Positions 18,117 to 27,216 of a stretch of 64,000 nt of DNA are shown in pieces. The notes beneath the pieces are model-generated. The model was not told the DNA's origin. It worked only from the letters and a program-made list of their open reading frames with translations, and searched no databases. A program made the translations under genes and the position numbers. The stretch is from Stenotrophomonas sp. MMGLT7 (GTDB lineage Bacteria; Pseudomonadota; Gammaproteobacteria; Xanthomonadales; Xanthomonadaceae): positions 372,001 to 436,000 of the forward strand of contig NZ_JAJOZS010000001.1 of assembly GCF_021168555.1 (NCBI RefSeq), in the 5' to 3' direction. Each line of letters opens with the position of its first letter. Within the stretch, counting starts at the first letter, position 1.

Positions 18117-19711
18117 GCCTGCACCTGCACGTCGGCGCTGGTCCACTGCCCGTCGATCAGGCGCTGCACCCCGCCCGGGTTGGCGTCGCGCAGTTCCGGC
18201 GGCAGCAACGCGTCGGGCACCGCATCGTAGCTGTGCAGCGCGGCGAAGCGATGGATCGCGGCCGGCATGCCGACCGCGGTGAAGCCTGGATGGCCGGTGC
18301 TCGGGAACGGCCCGCCGTGGTTCTGCGCGGCGCTGACCGCCACGCCGGTCGGCATCTTGGAGTTGATCAGGCGGCCGACGCGGGCGCGCAGCAGCGGCGC
18401 GACCGCCTGCCACGCGGCATCGTCGGAACCGTCGGCGGCGCGGTACAGGGTGCCGGTCAGGTTGCCCTCGAACGCGCGCGCGACCGCGGCCATCTCGTCG
18501 GTGTCGGCAACCCGCAGCAGCAGCGCCACCGGACCGAACGCCTCGGTCTGCAGCGCCCGCGGCCGTGCCAGGAAATCCGCCGCATCGACGCTCAGCAGGG
18601 TCGGCGCGTAGCGGAAGCCGGCGCCTTCGCCGGCATCGCCGCCGGCCAGCAGTTCGGCGCCTGCCTGGCGCAGCGTCGCCACCGCCCGCCGCAGGTGGTC
18701 CACCCCGCCGCGCGAGAACAGCACCATCGGCGCGGCCGCGGCGAAGTGCTCGGTGGCGGCGCCGGCGAAGGCGTCGCCATCGCTTCCGCGCGGCACCACC
18801 ACCACGCCGGGATTGGTGCAGAACTGGCCGCTGCCCAGCGTGCACGAGGCGAAGAATTCCTGCGCCAGCGCCGCGCCGCGCTCGGCCAGCGCGCCGGGCA
18901 GCAGGAACACCGGATTGACGCTGGACAGCTCGGCGTAGAACGGGATGCCGGCGGCATCGGCGGCGGCCTTCAGCGCCAGCCCGCCGGCACGGCTGCCGGT
19001 GAAGCCGATCGCGCCCAGGCGCGCATCGCCGGCCAGCTCCAGGCCCAGCGCGTTGTCGAACTGGTACAGCAACTGCACCGCCGCCGGCGGCAGGCCGGCA
19101 TCCAGCAGCGCCTGGTGCGCCAGCTGTGCCAGGCGCTGGCTGGTGGCCGGATGCAGCGGATGCGCCTTGGCGATCACCGGGTTGCGCGCGGCGATCGCCG
19201 AGGCGAAGTCGCTGCCGGCGACCGCGTTGAACGCGAACGGGAAATTGTTGGGGCCGAACACCAGCACCGGCTTGGCCAGCGGCGCCAGGTGCGCGCGCAG
19301 GCCGGCGGCGGTATCGATGACCGGCTGGGTCCAGGCGTAGGTGCGCACCGCCTGCGCGGCCTGGCGTAACTGGCCGCTGGTGCGCGGCAGCTCGTTGCCG
19401 CGCAGCCGCGTCGGCGACGGCAGCGCGGTCTCGGCGTGGGCCAGCGCCACCAGGGTATCGGCATCGGCGTCGAGCGCATCGGCATAGGCATCGAGGAAGG
19501 CGGCGATGCGCGCGGGCGGTGTGGCCGCCAGTTCGGCGGCCACGACACTGGCCGCGGCGACGGCGGCCTCGATGTCGGCGGCACCGCTGACCGGGAACGC
19601 CGGGCCGATCGCCTCGCCGGTGGTCGGGTCGGCGGCACGGAAGGTTCCGGCCGGTTCCAGGCTTGGCTGCCAGCGGCCGGCGAGCAGGATGGGTTGGATT
19701 GCGTCGTTCAT
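18113..19711 (-). CDS. Alpha-ketoglutarate semialdehyde (2,5-dioxovalerate) dehydrogenase
   Basis: 532 residues from the ATG at 19711 (MNDAIQPILLAGRW). It is an NAD(P)-dependent aldehyde dehydrogenase with the catalytic Cys in SGQFCTNPGV and Glu in YAELSSVNPVF. Both contexts match the hydroxyproline/hydroxyglucarate type of KGSDH rather than general ALDHs. It would oxidise alpha-ketoglutarate semialdehyde, made by the neighbouring deaminase, to 2-oxoglutarate, which is the last step of hydroxyproline breakdown. A repeat-rich 266-bp gap separates it from the deaminase gene, so a separate promoter is possible. Confidence 0.92.
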   Translation of the reverse strand: MNDAIQPILLAGRWQPSLEPAGTFRAADPTTGEAIGPAFPVSGAADIEAAVAAASVVAAELAATPPARIAAFLDAYADALDADADTLVALAHAETALPSPTRLRGNELPRTSGQLRQAAQAVRTYAWTQPVIDTAAGLRAHLAPLAKPVLVFGPNNFPFAFNAVAGSDFASAIAARNPVIAKAHPLHPATSQRLAQLAHQALLDAGLPPAAVQLLYQFDNALGLELAGDARLGAIGFTGSRAGGLALKAAADAAGIPFYAELSSVNPVFLLPGALAERGAALAQEFFASCTLGSGQFCTNPGVVVVPRGSDGDAFAGAATEHFAAAAPMVLFSRGGVDHLRRAVATLRQAGAELLAGGDAGEGAGFRYAPTLLSVDAADFLARPRALQTEAFGPVALLLRVADTDEMAAVARAFEGNLTGTLYRAADGSDDAAWQAVAPLLRARVGRLINSKMPTGVAVSAAQNHGGPFPSTGHPGFTAVGMPAAIHRFAALHSYDAVPDALLPPELRDANPGGVQRLIDGQWTSADVQVQA

Positions 19712-19737
19712 CACAGGTGCCTCGATACGCAGGATTT

Positions 19738-19972
19738 CCTTCTCCCTTCGGGAGAAGGTGCCCAGAAGGGGCGGATGAGGGGCGCCGCAGGAAAGCCGCG
19801 GAAACCCAAAGTGACGAACGCGTCGCCACGCGCCAGGATGATGAACGATCCGGATATGGCTTTTGCGATGGTTCACCTTGGCTGGCGCGTGGCGACGCGT
19901 TCATCGTTTCTGCCGCTCCAGGTTCCTTGCGGCGCCCCTCACCCCAACCCCTCTCCCAAGGGGAGAGGGGCT
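19738..19972. repeat. Repeat-filled gap with a 24-bp inverted repeat
   Basis: CCCTTCGGGAGAAGG-type repeats sit at both edges (about 19738-19790 and 19929-19972). Between them, 19813-19836 and 19882-19905 are inverted copies of a 24-base sequence with one mismatch, separated by 45 bases. No gene is supported. Confidence 0.75.
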
Positions 19973-19977
19973 TGAGA

Positions 19978-20883
19978 TCACAGCTCCGGCTTGCTGGCGA
20001 TGGCGTGATCGATCACCTCCAGCACCGCCTCGCGCTCGGCGCCCTCGATCAGCAGCCGCGGCGCGCGCACCGTCTCGCTGCCGAGGCCGACCCTGGCCTG
20101 CACCAGCTTGATCAGCTGCACGAACTTCGGCACCGTATCCAGGCGCAGCAGCGGCAGGAACCAGTTGTAGAGGTCCGCCGCCGCCTTGTAGCCGCCATCC
20201 CGGGCCAGCTCGAACAGCTTCACCGACTCGGCCGGATAGGCGTTGACCAGGCCGGCGATCCAGCCTTCGGCGCCCATGCCCAGGCCTTCGACGATGGCGT
20301 CGTCCATGCCGACCAGCAGTACCAGGCGCTCGCCCAGCAGCTCCTTGATCGCGGCGAAGCGGCGGATCTCGCCGGAGGACTCCTTCACCGCCTGCAGGTT
20401 GGGGAACTCGCCCGCCAGCTGCGCGATCTGCGCCGGCAGGATGTCGGTGCGGTAGGCCACCGGATTGTTGTAGAGGATGCACGGCAGGTCGGTGGCGCCG
20501 AGCACCGCGCTGGCGTAGGCCTTGGCCTCGTGCCAGTCGGAGGTGTAGACGTACACCGGCAGCACCATCAGCCCGCCCGCGCCCGCCGCCTTGGCCGCCT
20601 GCGCCAGCTTCACCGCCTCGGCGGTGGACAGCGCGGCGATGCCCGGCACCACCGGCACGCACTCGCCGACCGCCTGCACCAGGGTCTGCACGATCGCCAC
20701 CTTCTCGTCGAACGACAGCGTGGCGGCCTCGCCCAGCGAGCCGAGCGGCACGATCGCGGTACAACCGGCATCGACCAGTTGCCTGGCGTGCGCGGCCAGG
20801 AACGCGTGGTCGACGCTGCCGTCGGCCTTGAACGGGGTGGTGATGGCGGGCAGGACGCCCTTCCAGAAGGAAGCGTTGCTCAT
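19978..20883 (-). CDS. Pyrroline-4-hydroxy-2-carboxylate deaminase (DHDPS family)
   Basis: 301 residues from the ATG at 20883, overlapping the next gene by 4 bp. It is a DapA-type TIM barrel: the substrate loop reads PLGSLGEAATLS, the Tyr region LYNNPVAYRTD, and the Schiff-base Lys lies in LQAVKESSGE. In hydroxyproline operons this family member deaminates 1-pyrroline-4-hydroxy-2-carboxylate to alpha-ketoglutarate semialdehyde. The position between D-hydroxyproline dehydrogenase and semialdehyde dehydrogenase genes strongly supports that role over lysine biosynthesis. Confidence 0.92.
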   Translation of the reverse strand: MSNASFWKGVLPAITTPFKADGSVDHAFLAAHARQLVDAGCTAIVPLGSLGEAATLSFDEKVAIVQTLVQAVGECVPVVPGIAALSTAEAVKLAQAAKAAGAGGLMVLPVYVYTSDWHEAKAYASAVLGATDLPCILYNNPVAYRTDILPAQIAQLAGEFPNLQAVKESSGEIRRFAAIKELLGERLVLLVGMDDAIVEGLGMGAEGWIAGLVNAYPAESVKLFELARDGGYKAAADLYNWFLPLLRLDTVPKFVQLIKLVQARVGLGSETVRAPRLLIEGAEREAVLEVIDHAIASKPEL

Positions 20884-22229
20884 GGGTGAGTACCTTGCGG
20901 ATCGTCGTTGAAGGAATCGTCTGTCGGGAGCCCGGCCAGCGCCGCGAGGCGCACCGGGAACAGTGGCGGCCGGCGGCCGCCGTCGGGCAAGGAGTCGGTG
21001 CGGCCGATGCCCAGCTCGGCCAGCGCGGTGCCGCAGATGCGGCCCTGGCAGGCGCCCATGCCGCAGCGCGTGGCCAGCTTGGCGTCGCGCGCGTCGCTGA
21101 AGCCCTGCAGCTCGCCCAGCGCCACGTCCTCGCAGCGGCAGACCAGGGTGTCGGCCTGCGCCAGCGCGTGGATGCGCGGGTCGAGCGCGAACTGGCGCCG
21201 CAGCAGCGCGGCGAACGCGCGCGCATGCCGGCGCCGGCCCTGCAGTGCATCGGCGGCGGCAACCGCGCCGGCGGCCATGTGCCCGGCGATCGCGCCCTCG
21301 ACCAGCGCGCAGTCGCGCCCGCCGATGCCGACGGCCTCGCCGGCGGCGAAGACGTCCTCGACGCTGGTGCGCAGCTGCGCATCCACCGCCACCTGCGGAT
21401 GCGCGCCGGCGTGTTCGATGCGGCAGCCCAGCAGCTGCGCCAGCTCGGTGTTCGGCACCAGCCCGTAGCCGACCGCGAGCTGGCCGCAGGCGATGCGCTC
21501 GCGTCCGCGCGCGCCGTCGATCTCGACCTCGCGCAGGCACCCGTCGCCATGCGCGGCGACCACCACGCTGCCGCTGCGGTAGCCGATCCCAGCCAGTTGG
21601 GGACCCAGCGCCAATGCCTGCGCCAGCTTGCCCGGCCAGCGCGGCAGTTGCAGCGCGAAGCCCGCCAGCGCGCGCATCGAAGCCTGCTCGTGGATGCCCA
21701 GTACCTGCGCGCCGTGACGGCGCAGCGTCGCCGCGGCCGCCAGCAGCAGCGGCCCGCTGCCGGCCACCAGCACCCGCTTGCCGGCCAGCGGCCAGCCCTG
21801 CTTGGCCAGCGCCTGCGCGGCGCCGGCGCCGGTCACCCCGGGCAGCGTCCAGCCAGGGAACGGCAGCAGCAGTTCGCGCGCGCCGGTGGCCAGCACCAGC
21901 CTGCGGTAGCGCAGTCGCAAGGCTCCCTGCGGCCCGTCGGCGAGCAGCCAGCCCGGTTGCGACGACGACGGGCACTGCCCCGACATCACCACCTGAACCT
22001 GCGCCAGCCAGTCGACGCCCGCCTGCGCGACCGCGCCGATCGCGCGCCGCGCGGCTACCGGCGCGGCGTGCATCACGTCGTGCCGCCACACCTGCCCGCC
22101 TGCGCGTGGCTGCGCATCGACCAGGCCGACCTGCGCGCCATGCGAGGCGGCGGTGCGCGCCGCCGCCAGTCCGGCGGGGCCGGCGCCGATCACCAGCACG
22201 TCGTAGTCGCGCACGGACGAGCGTGTCAT
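20880..22229 (-). CDS. D-hydroxyproline dehydrogenase, FAD/NAD(P)-type subunit
   Basis: 449 residues. The N-terminal Rossmann motif VLVIGAGPAGLAAARTAA binds FAD. A second nucleotide-binding region follows near residue 145 (RVLVAGSGPLLLA). The C-terminus has a BFD-like iron-sulfur cluster module with Cys in CRCEDV and GMGACQGRIC. This is the layout of the large subunit of heteromeric D-hydroxyproline dehydrogenases (LhpE type in Pseudomonas). It would pass electrons from cis-4-hydroxy-D-proline oxidation. It lies 3 bp from the small ferredoxin-like gene. Confidence 0.88.
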   Translation of the reverse strand: MTRSSVRDYDVLVIGAGPAGLAAARTAASHGAQVGLVDAQPRAGGQVWRHDVMHAAPVAARRAIGAVAQAGVDWLAQVQVVMSGQCPSSSQPGWLLADGPQGALRLRYRRLVLATGARELLLPFPGWTLPGVTGAGAAQALAKQGWPLAGKRVLVAGSGPLLLAAAATLRRHGAQVLGIHEQASMRALAGFALQLPRWPGKLAQALALGPQLAGIGYRSGSVVVAAHGDGCLREVEIDGARGRERIACGQLAVGYGLVPNTELAQLLGCRIEHAGAHPQVAVDAQLRTSVEDVFAAGEAVGIGGRDCALVEGAIAGHMAAGAVAAADALQGRRRHARAFAALLRRQFALDPRIHALAQADTLVCRCEDVALGELQGFSDARDAKLATRCGMGACQGRICGTALAELGIGRTDSLPDGGRRPPLFPVRLAALAGLPTDDSFNDDPQGTHP

Positions 22230-22232
22230 GCG

Positions 22233-22478
22233 CTACTCATCGGTATGCACCTGCATGCCCTCGCGCACCGGCGTCATGCATGCGCGCAACTGCGCCACGC
22301 CGTCGATGCGCACACGGCACTCGAAGCACACGCCCATGCCGCACAGCGGCGCACGCGGTTCCCCGCCGCGCGAGCGACGGAAGCGCTCGCCGGCACGCGC
22401 CACCGCGGCGGCCACGCTGGCTCCGGCCGGCACTTCCACCGGCCGCGCATCGACGGTCAGGCGCACGCTGGCGCTCAC
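22233..22478 (-). CDS. Small (2Fe-2S) subunit of D-hydroxyproline dehydrogenase
   Basis: 81 residues starting with GTG at 22478, whose GTGA overlaps the stop of the upstream oxidase gene by 4 bp. The cysteines in PLCGMGVCFEC and the later Cys in LRACM form the plant-ferredoxin-type 2Fe-2S pattern CxxxxCxxC...C. Such small subunits join the two FAD subunits in the heteromeric enzyme. The gene is easily missed because of its short length and GTG start. Confidence 0.88.
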   Translation of the reverse strand: MSASVRLTVDARPVEVPAGASVAAAVARAGERFRRSRGGEPRAPLCGMGVCFECRVRIDGVAQLRACMTPVREGMQVHTDE

Positions 22479-23587
22479 GCCGCCGCCCCCGCCGGCACCC
22501 GGCCGGGCGCGTAAGGCGCCGGATCGATCGCCGCGGTCCGCCCGAGCAGGCCGTCGACCAGCAGCCGCGCACTGCCCAGCGCGGTGGTCACCCCCAGGCC
22601 CTCGTGCCCGGCGGCCACCCATACGTCGCGCCGCCCCGGCACCGCGCCCAGGTAGGGACGCCCGTCCGGCGTGGCCGGACGCAGCCCGCTCCATACCCGG
22701 ATCGCCTGCAGCTCGCGCAGCACCGGCAGGAACTCGAATGCGCGCTGCAGCATCTGCCGCAGCAGCGGCAGCGACAGCCCGCGGTCGGCGGCGCCGAACT
22801 GCCGCGAGGAGCCGATCAGGATCTGCCCGGTCGGCCGCGGCTGCACGTTGAAGGCGACGCTGCTGTCGGCGTCGCCATGCGCCGAATCGGCATAGCCCAG
22901 TTCCAGCAACTGGTGGTGCACCAGCCCCGGGTAGCGGTCGGTGATCGCCAGCTGGCCCTTGCGCGGGCGCAGCGGCAGCTCCGGCAGCAGTTCCGGCAGC
23001 GCCACGCCGCTGGCCACCAGCACCGGTCCGGACAGCTGCTGGCCGTCGTCCAGCAGCGCGCCGTGCGGAAGCAGTCCGACCACGCGGCGGCCGGCGTACA
23101 GCGTCGCCCCGGCGCTGCAGGCCACGCCGACCAGGTGGCGTGCCATCCGCGGCGGATACACCACCGCCTCGCCCGGCACCCGCATGCCACCGGCCAGGCC
23201 GGGCCGCAGCTGCGGCTCCAACTGGTAGAGACGCTGCGCATCGACCGGCTCGGCATGCACGCCGGCGGCGGCCAGCCGCGCGATCTTGGCCGGCACCGCC
23301 GCCAGCTCGCGGTCGTCGCGCGCCACCCACAGCGTGCCGCAGCGGCTGAACTCTGCATCTTTCAGTTCGGCGTAGCGCTCCCACAGCCGCAGCGAGTACG
23401 CCGACAGCGCCAGTTCGGCCGGATCGTCGTCCATCGCCACCAGGTGCCCCATCGCCGCCGCGGTCGAACCGCCGCCGATCGGCCCCGGCTCGACCAGCGC
23501 CACCCGCAGGCCCTCGCCCGCGGCCGCTTCGGCGCAGGCCGCACCGACGATGCCGGCACCGACGACGATGAGGTCGTGGCTCGCCAT
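22475..23587 (-). CDS. D-hydroxyproline dehydrogenase, DAO-type FAD subunit
   Basis: 370 residues. [20 protein letters not shown] is a classical FAD-binding GxGxxG segment. The glycine-oxidase/D-amino-acid-oxidase fold continues with the late motif PDGRPYLGAVPG and GHEGLGVTTALG. This is the likely catalytic subunit oxidising cis-4-hydroxy-D-proline to 1-pyrroline-4-hydroxy-2-carboxylate. Its ATG and the epimerase stop share one base (TGATG), so translation is coupled. Confidence 0.9.
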   Translation of the reverse strand: MASHDLIVVGAGIVGAACAEAAAGEGLRVALVEPGPIGGGSTAAAMGHLVAMDDDPAELALSAYSLRLWERYAELKDAEFSRCGTLWVARDDRELAAVPAKIARLAAAGVHAEPVDAQRLYQLEPQLRPGLAGGMRVPGEAVVYPPRMARHLVGVACSAGATLYAGRRVVGLLPHGALLDDGQQLSGPVLVASGVALPELLPELPLRPRKGQLAITDRYPGLVHHQLLELGYADSAHGDADSSVAFNVQPRPTGQILIGSSRQFGAADRGLSLPLLRQMLQRAFEFLPVLRELQAIRVWSGLRPATPDGRPYLGAVPGRRDVWVAAGHEGLGVTTALGSARLLVDGLLGRTAAIDPAPYAPGRVPAGAAA

Positions 23588-24525
23588 CAGCCGCGGATGC
23601 CCCAGGCGAACGGATCGGCCGGATCGATCGACAGCTGCGAATGCGCGGTGACATGCGCGGTTCCGGTGATGCGCGGGAGGATGCCGCGGCTTCCCTGCCG
23701 GTAGCTGGCCTCGAAGGCGCTGCCGAGGATGCCCTGCTGCACCCAGGTCTCGCCCTCGCCGAGCTTGCCGTCGGCGGCCAGGCAGGCCAGCTTGGCGCTG
23801 GTGCCGGTACCGCATGGCGAACGGTCGTAGGCCAGCCCCGGGCACAGCACGAAGTTGCGCGCCTGCCCGCTGCCGTCCGGGGCGGGGCCGTTGACCTCGA
23901 TGTGGTCGATCTCGCCGCCACCCTCGCCGGCGATGCCGGCCGCCTCCAGCGCCAGCCGCACCGCCTCGGTGTAGGCGCTCAGCTCGCGCTGGTTGGCCAA
24001 CTCCAGTGCGCACGGCGCCTGTTCGGTGATGTAGAACCAGTTGCCGCCCCAGGCCACGTCGCCGCGCACCGTGCCGTGGCCCGGCACCTGCACTTCGACG
24101 TCGCGGGCATGGCGGTAGCTCTCGACGTTGTCGACGGATACGCGCCCGTCGCCGGCCAGTTCCACCCCGACCGTGCCGACCGGCGTCTCGATCCGGTGCC
24201 GCCCACTGCCGATCCGGCCCAGTTCGGCCAGCGTGCGCACCACGCCGATGGTGCCGTGGCCGCACATGCCGAGATAACCGACGTTGTTGAAGAAGATCAC
24301 CCCGGTGCAGGCCGCCGGATCGCGTGCCGGCAGCAGCAGCGCCCCGACCATCGTGTCCGAGCCGCGCGGCTCGCAGGCAATGGCGCTGCGCCAGTGGTCG
24401 AATTCGGCACGGAAGCGCTCGCGGCAGCGGGCCAGGTCGCCCTCGCCGAGGTCGGGAAAGCCGGATACGACCACGCGGGTCGGTTCGCCTGCGGTGTGGG
24501 AATCGATCACGGCAATCGTCTGCAT
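23587..24525 (-). CDS. 4-hydroxyproline 2-epimerase
   Basis: 312 residues of the proline racemase superfamily, from the ATG at 24525 ([15 protein letters not shown]). I prefer it to the ATG at 24540 because GGGAG lies 8 bases upstream. The two catalytic cysteines are in MCGHGTIG and [11 protein letters not shown]. Having Cys at both sites marks a racemase/epimerase rather than a 3-hydroxyproline dehydratase (Thr). It converts trans-4-hydroxy-L-proline to cis-4-hydroxy-D-proline and is the first gene of the catabolic operon. Confidence 0.94.
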   Translation of the reverse strand: MQTIAVIDSHTAGEPTRVVVSGFPDLGEGDLARCRERFRAEFDHWRSAIACEPRGSDTMVGALLLPARDPAACTGVIFFNNVGYLGMCGHGTIGVVRTLAELGRIGSGRHRIETPVGTVGVELAGDGRVSVDNVESYRHARDVEVQVPGHGTVRGDVAWGGNWFYITEQAPCALELANQRELSAYTEAVRLALEAAGIAGEGGGEIDHIEVNGPAPDGSGQARNFVLCPGLAYDRSPCGTGTSAKLACLAADGKLGEGETWVQQGILGSAFEASYRQGSRGILPRITGTAHVTAHSQLSIDPADPFAWGIRG

Positions 24526-24771
24526 TGCCCATGCTCCCATCCGCGTGAGAAGCGCGAATAGCGCCGAATGCCGGCGGTCGATGCGGAAATCGGCACAAAC
24601 CCGGGCGTGTTTGGCGGCCGCAGCTTTGCGCTACGATCGCTGCAGCCCGGGAGCTCGGACGGCTTCTGCCACCCACGCTCCCCGCCCCTTCCCACGTAGC
24701 GCAATGCCCCTTGCCGCGCAGCAGAAATGTGCCTCCCGCAACGCTCGCCCGCCCCGCCAGCCCAGGTCCGG
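24526..24771. promoter_or_regulatory. Divergent control region of the hydroxyproline locus
   Basis: About 245 bases between the divergent epimerase operon and the AraC-type regulator gene, where both promoters and the operator should lie. I cannot assign clear -10/-35 boxes. The role follows from the layout only. Confidence 0.45.
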
Positions 24772-25482
24772 ATGCCGATGAACCCCAGCCTTCCCGCGCA
24801 AGAGATGCAGACCCTGTTCGACGCCCTGCCGGACGTGGTGTTCTTCATCAAGGACAGGGAGGGACGCTACACCCACTGCAACCTGACGCTGGTGCGCCGG
24901 CTGGGCCGCAAGCATCGCAACGACGTGATCGGATGCTCGCCGCTGGACGTGTTCCCGCTGCCGCTGGGCGGCAGCTACCTGATGCAGGACCGCCGGGTGC
25001 TGTGCGGGGAGATCATCGACAACCAGCTGGAGGTGCACCTGTATTCCAACCGCCTGCCCGGCTGGTGCCTGACCTTCAAGCGCCCGCTGTGCGAGGACGA
25101 CGAGGTGACCGGCGTGATCGGCATCTCGCGCGACCTCGGCCAGCCGGACAGCAAGCACTCGGCCTACGAGCGCCTGAGCCAGGTGATGGAGTACATGCAG
25201 GCCAACTTCGGCGAGAACGTGCGCGTGCAGACCCTGGCCGACCTGGCCGGGCTGTCGGTGGCGCAGCTGGAGCGGCATTTCCGCCGCGTGTTCCAGGTCA
25301 CCCCGCAGCAACTGCTGACCAAGCTGCGGATCGAATCGGCGATGCGCCTGCTGCACGGCGACGACAGCATCGCCAGCATCGGCCAGCATTGCGGCTTCGC
25401 CGACCAGAGCGCGTTCGCACGCCAGTTCAAGGCCACCGTCGGCATGACCCCGCGCGACTACCGCGCGCTCAAGGGCCAGTAG
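24772..25482 (+). CDS. PAS-AraC family regulator of the hydroxyproline locus
   Basis: 236 residues from the ATG at 24772 (24778 is also possible). It has a PAS-like sensor (about residues 10-115, ALPDVVFFIKDREGRYTHCN) followed by a C-terminal AraC DNA-binding domain with two helix-turn-helices (TLADLAGLSVAQLERHFRRV and SIASIGQHCGFADQSAFARQ). Regulators of this class activate hydroxyproline genes in pseudomonads. The divergent position next to the epimerase gene supports that here. The TAG stop is contributed by a GTAG repeat. Confidence 0.88.
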   Translation: MPMNPSLPAQEMQTLFDALPDVVFFIKDREGRYTHCNLTLVRRLGRKHRNDVIGCSPLDVFPLPLGGSYLMQDRRVLCGEIIDNQLEVHLYSNRLPGWCLTFKRPLCEDDEVTGVIGISRDLGQPDSKHSAYERLSQVMEYMQANFGENVRVQTLADLAGLSVAQLERHFRRVFQVTPQQLLTKLRIESAMRLLHGDDSIASIGQHCGFADQSAFARQFKATVGMTPRDYRALKGQ

Positions 25483-25546
25483 AGCCGAGCCTGCTCGGCT
25501 GGGGCTTCACCGGGAACGCTCCAGCCGAGCAAGCTCGGCTGGAGCG
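25479..25546. repeat. GTAG-type palindromic repeat overlapping a stop codon
   Basis: GTAGAGCCGAGCCTGCTCGGCT is followed by CCAGCCGAGCAAGCTCGGCTGG, giving two stems with the same core. The TAG of the leading GTAG (25480-25482) is the stop codon of the AraC-family gene. Confidence 0.8.
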
Positions 25547-25595
25547 GAAGCCGCCGATGCCGCATTCGGCATGATCGCCGGCATCCCCGCAATTT

Positions 25596-25722
25596 CCCTT
25601 CTCCCGCTTGCGGGGGAAGGTGCCCGAAGGGCGGATGGGGGCTGTCTGCAACATCGGGAAGCAACAGCAAAAGCCCCCCATCCGGCGCTGCGCGCCACCT
25701 TCCCCCGCAAGCGGGAGAAGGG
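25596..25722. repeat. Pair of CCCTTCTCCCGC-type palindromic repeats
   Basis: CCCTTCTCCCGCTTGCGGGG and its inverted partner TCCCCCGCAAGCGGGAGAAG face each other about 100 bases apart, with GCGGATGGGGG and CCCCCATCCGG between. The family is shared with 12903-13040 and 16784-16907. The remaining spacer up to ftsY shows no gene. Confidence 0.75.
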
Positions 25723-25863
25723 GATCCCTGAATTCCCAAATGCAATGAAGGAGGCAGCAGGACGTCGTGGGGATTCGCCTTCCGGCGCATCCGCCGTCGT
25801 CGGCGCGTCAAGGCTCGGGCGGGTGCGGTGTTAGCATGTCGCCCTCTCAGCAGATCGCCCTTC

Positions 25864-27189
25864 ATGCTCAGTATTTTCCGCCGCAAGAAGCCCCACGAAA
25901 CCTCGGGCGAGGTCGCCAAGCCCCAGCAGCGCTACAGCGTCGAAGAACTGGCCGCGGCCTTCCCGCAGGCGCCGGCCGACGCCTCTACCCCAGCGCCCGC
26001 GCCGGCACCGCAGCAGGCGCCCGAAGCGCCGGCCGAGCCGCTCGCGCCGCAGGTCGCCGAGCCCGCCGGCGTCGCCCAGGGCATCGCCGCGCTCCCGGAC
26101 GCCGCTGCCGAGACCGCACCGCCACCGCCGCCGACCGCGCTGCAATCGCTGCCCGAACCGGCACCCGCGCCAGCGCCCGAGCCGCCGCCGGCGATCGCCG
26201 CGATCGCCGATCCCGCGCCGGCCGCGGTTCCGGAAGCCGACGACGCCTCAGTCGCACCCGCCGCCGCGGCCGGCAAGACCGGCTGGCGCGAGCGCCTGCG
26301 CAACAGCAGCTTCGCCCGCAGCTTCGGCGGCCTGTTCTCGCGCAACCCCAAGCTCGACGACGACCTGCTCGACGAGATCGAGACCGCGCTGATCACCGCC
26401 GATGTCGGCGTGCCGGCCACCACCGCGCTGGTCGAGGACCTGCGCAAGCGCATGAAGGCGCGCGAGTTCACCGATGCCAACGCCCTGCTGACCGCGCTGC
26501 GCGCCGACCTGATCGCGATCCTGCAGCCGATAGCCCGGCCGCTGGTCATCGACCGCGCCGCCAAGCCCTTCGTGGTGCTCACCGTCGGCGTCAACGGCGT
26601 CGGCAAGACCACCACCATCGGCAAGCTGGCCAAGCGCTTCAAGGACGAGGGCCACAGCCTGATGCTGGCCGCCGGCGACACCTTCCGCGCTGCCGCGGTG
26701 GCGCAGTTGCAGGCGTGGGGCCAGCGCAACGGGGTGGCGGTGGTCGCCCAGGGCCAGAACGCCGATGCCGCCTCGGTCGCCTTCGACGCGCTGCAGGCCG
26801 CCAAGGCGCGCGGCACCGAGGTGCTGATCGCCGACACCGCCGGCCGCCTGCACACCCAGACCGGGCTGATGAACGAACTCGGCAAGATCCGCCGCGTGCT
26901 CGGCAAGATCGACCCGGCCGCGCCGCACGAGGTGCTGATGGTGATCGACGGCACCACCGGGCAGAACGCGCTGTCGCAGCTGCGCCAGTTCCATGCCGTG
27001 GCCGGCGTCACCGGGCTGGTGGTGACCAAGCTCGACGGCACCGCCAAGGGCGGCGTGGTGTTCGCGCTGGCGCGCGAGTTCGGCATCCCCATCCGCTACG
27101 CCGGCATCGGCGAGCGACCAGAGGACCTGCGCGTGTTCGACCCGGAAGCCTTCGTCGATGCGCTGCTGCCGGAGGCTCTGGGCGCCTGA
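25864..27189 (+). CDS. ftsY: Signal recognition particle receptor FtsY
   Basis: 441 residues from the ATG at 25864 (MLSIFRRKKPHE). A long proline/alanine-rich linker (about residues 30-140) precedes the N and G domains. GTPase motifs are clear: GVNGVGKTT near residue 242, DTFRAAA, DTAGR and TKLDGTAKGG near 388. It docks ribosome-SRP complexes at the inner membrane. The low-complexity N-terminus replaces the acidic region of the E. coli protein, a common variation. Confidence 0.97.
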   Translation: MLSIFRRKKPHETSGEVAKPQQRYSVEELAAAFPQAPADASTPAPAPAPQQAPEAPAEPLAPQVAEPAGVAQGIAALPDAAAETAPPPPPTALQSLPEPAPAPAPEPPPAIAAIADPAPAAVPEADDASVAPAAAAGKTGWRERLRNSSFARSFGGLFSRNPKLDDDLLDEIETALITADVGVPATTALVEDLRKRMKAREFTDANALLTALRADLIAILQPIARPLVIDRAAKPFVVLTVGVNGVGKTTTIGKLAKRFKDEGHSLMLAAGDTFRAAAVAQLQAWGQRNGVAVVAQGQNADAASVAFDALQAAKARGTEVLIADTAGRLHTQTGLMNELGKIRRVLGKIDPAAPHEVLMVIDGTTGQNALSQLRQFHAVAGVTGLVVTKLDGTAKGGVVFALAREFGIPIRYAGIGERPEDLRVFDPEAFVDALLPEALGA

Positions 27190-27216
27190 ACCACACGCCT
27201 TCGCCCTCGCCTCCCC

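Noticed and set aside
19978-22089. 703-residue frame covering the deaminase and part of the oxidoreductase
   Set aside because: The upstream half is a wrong-frame reading; the ATG at 20883 begins the DapA-like protein.
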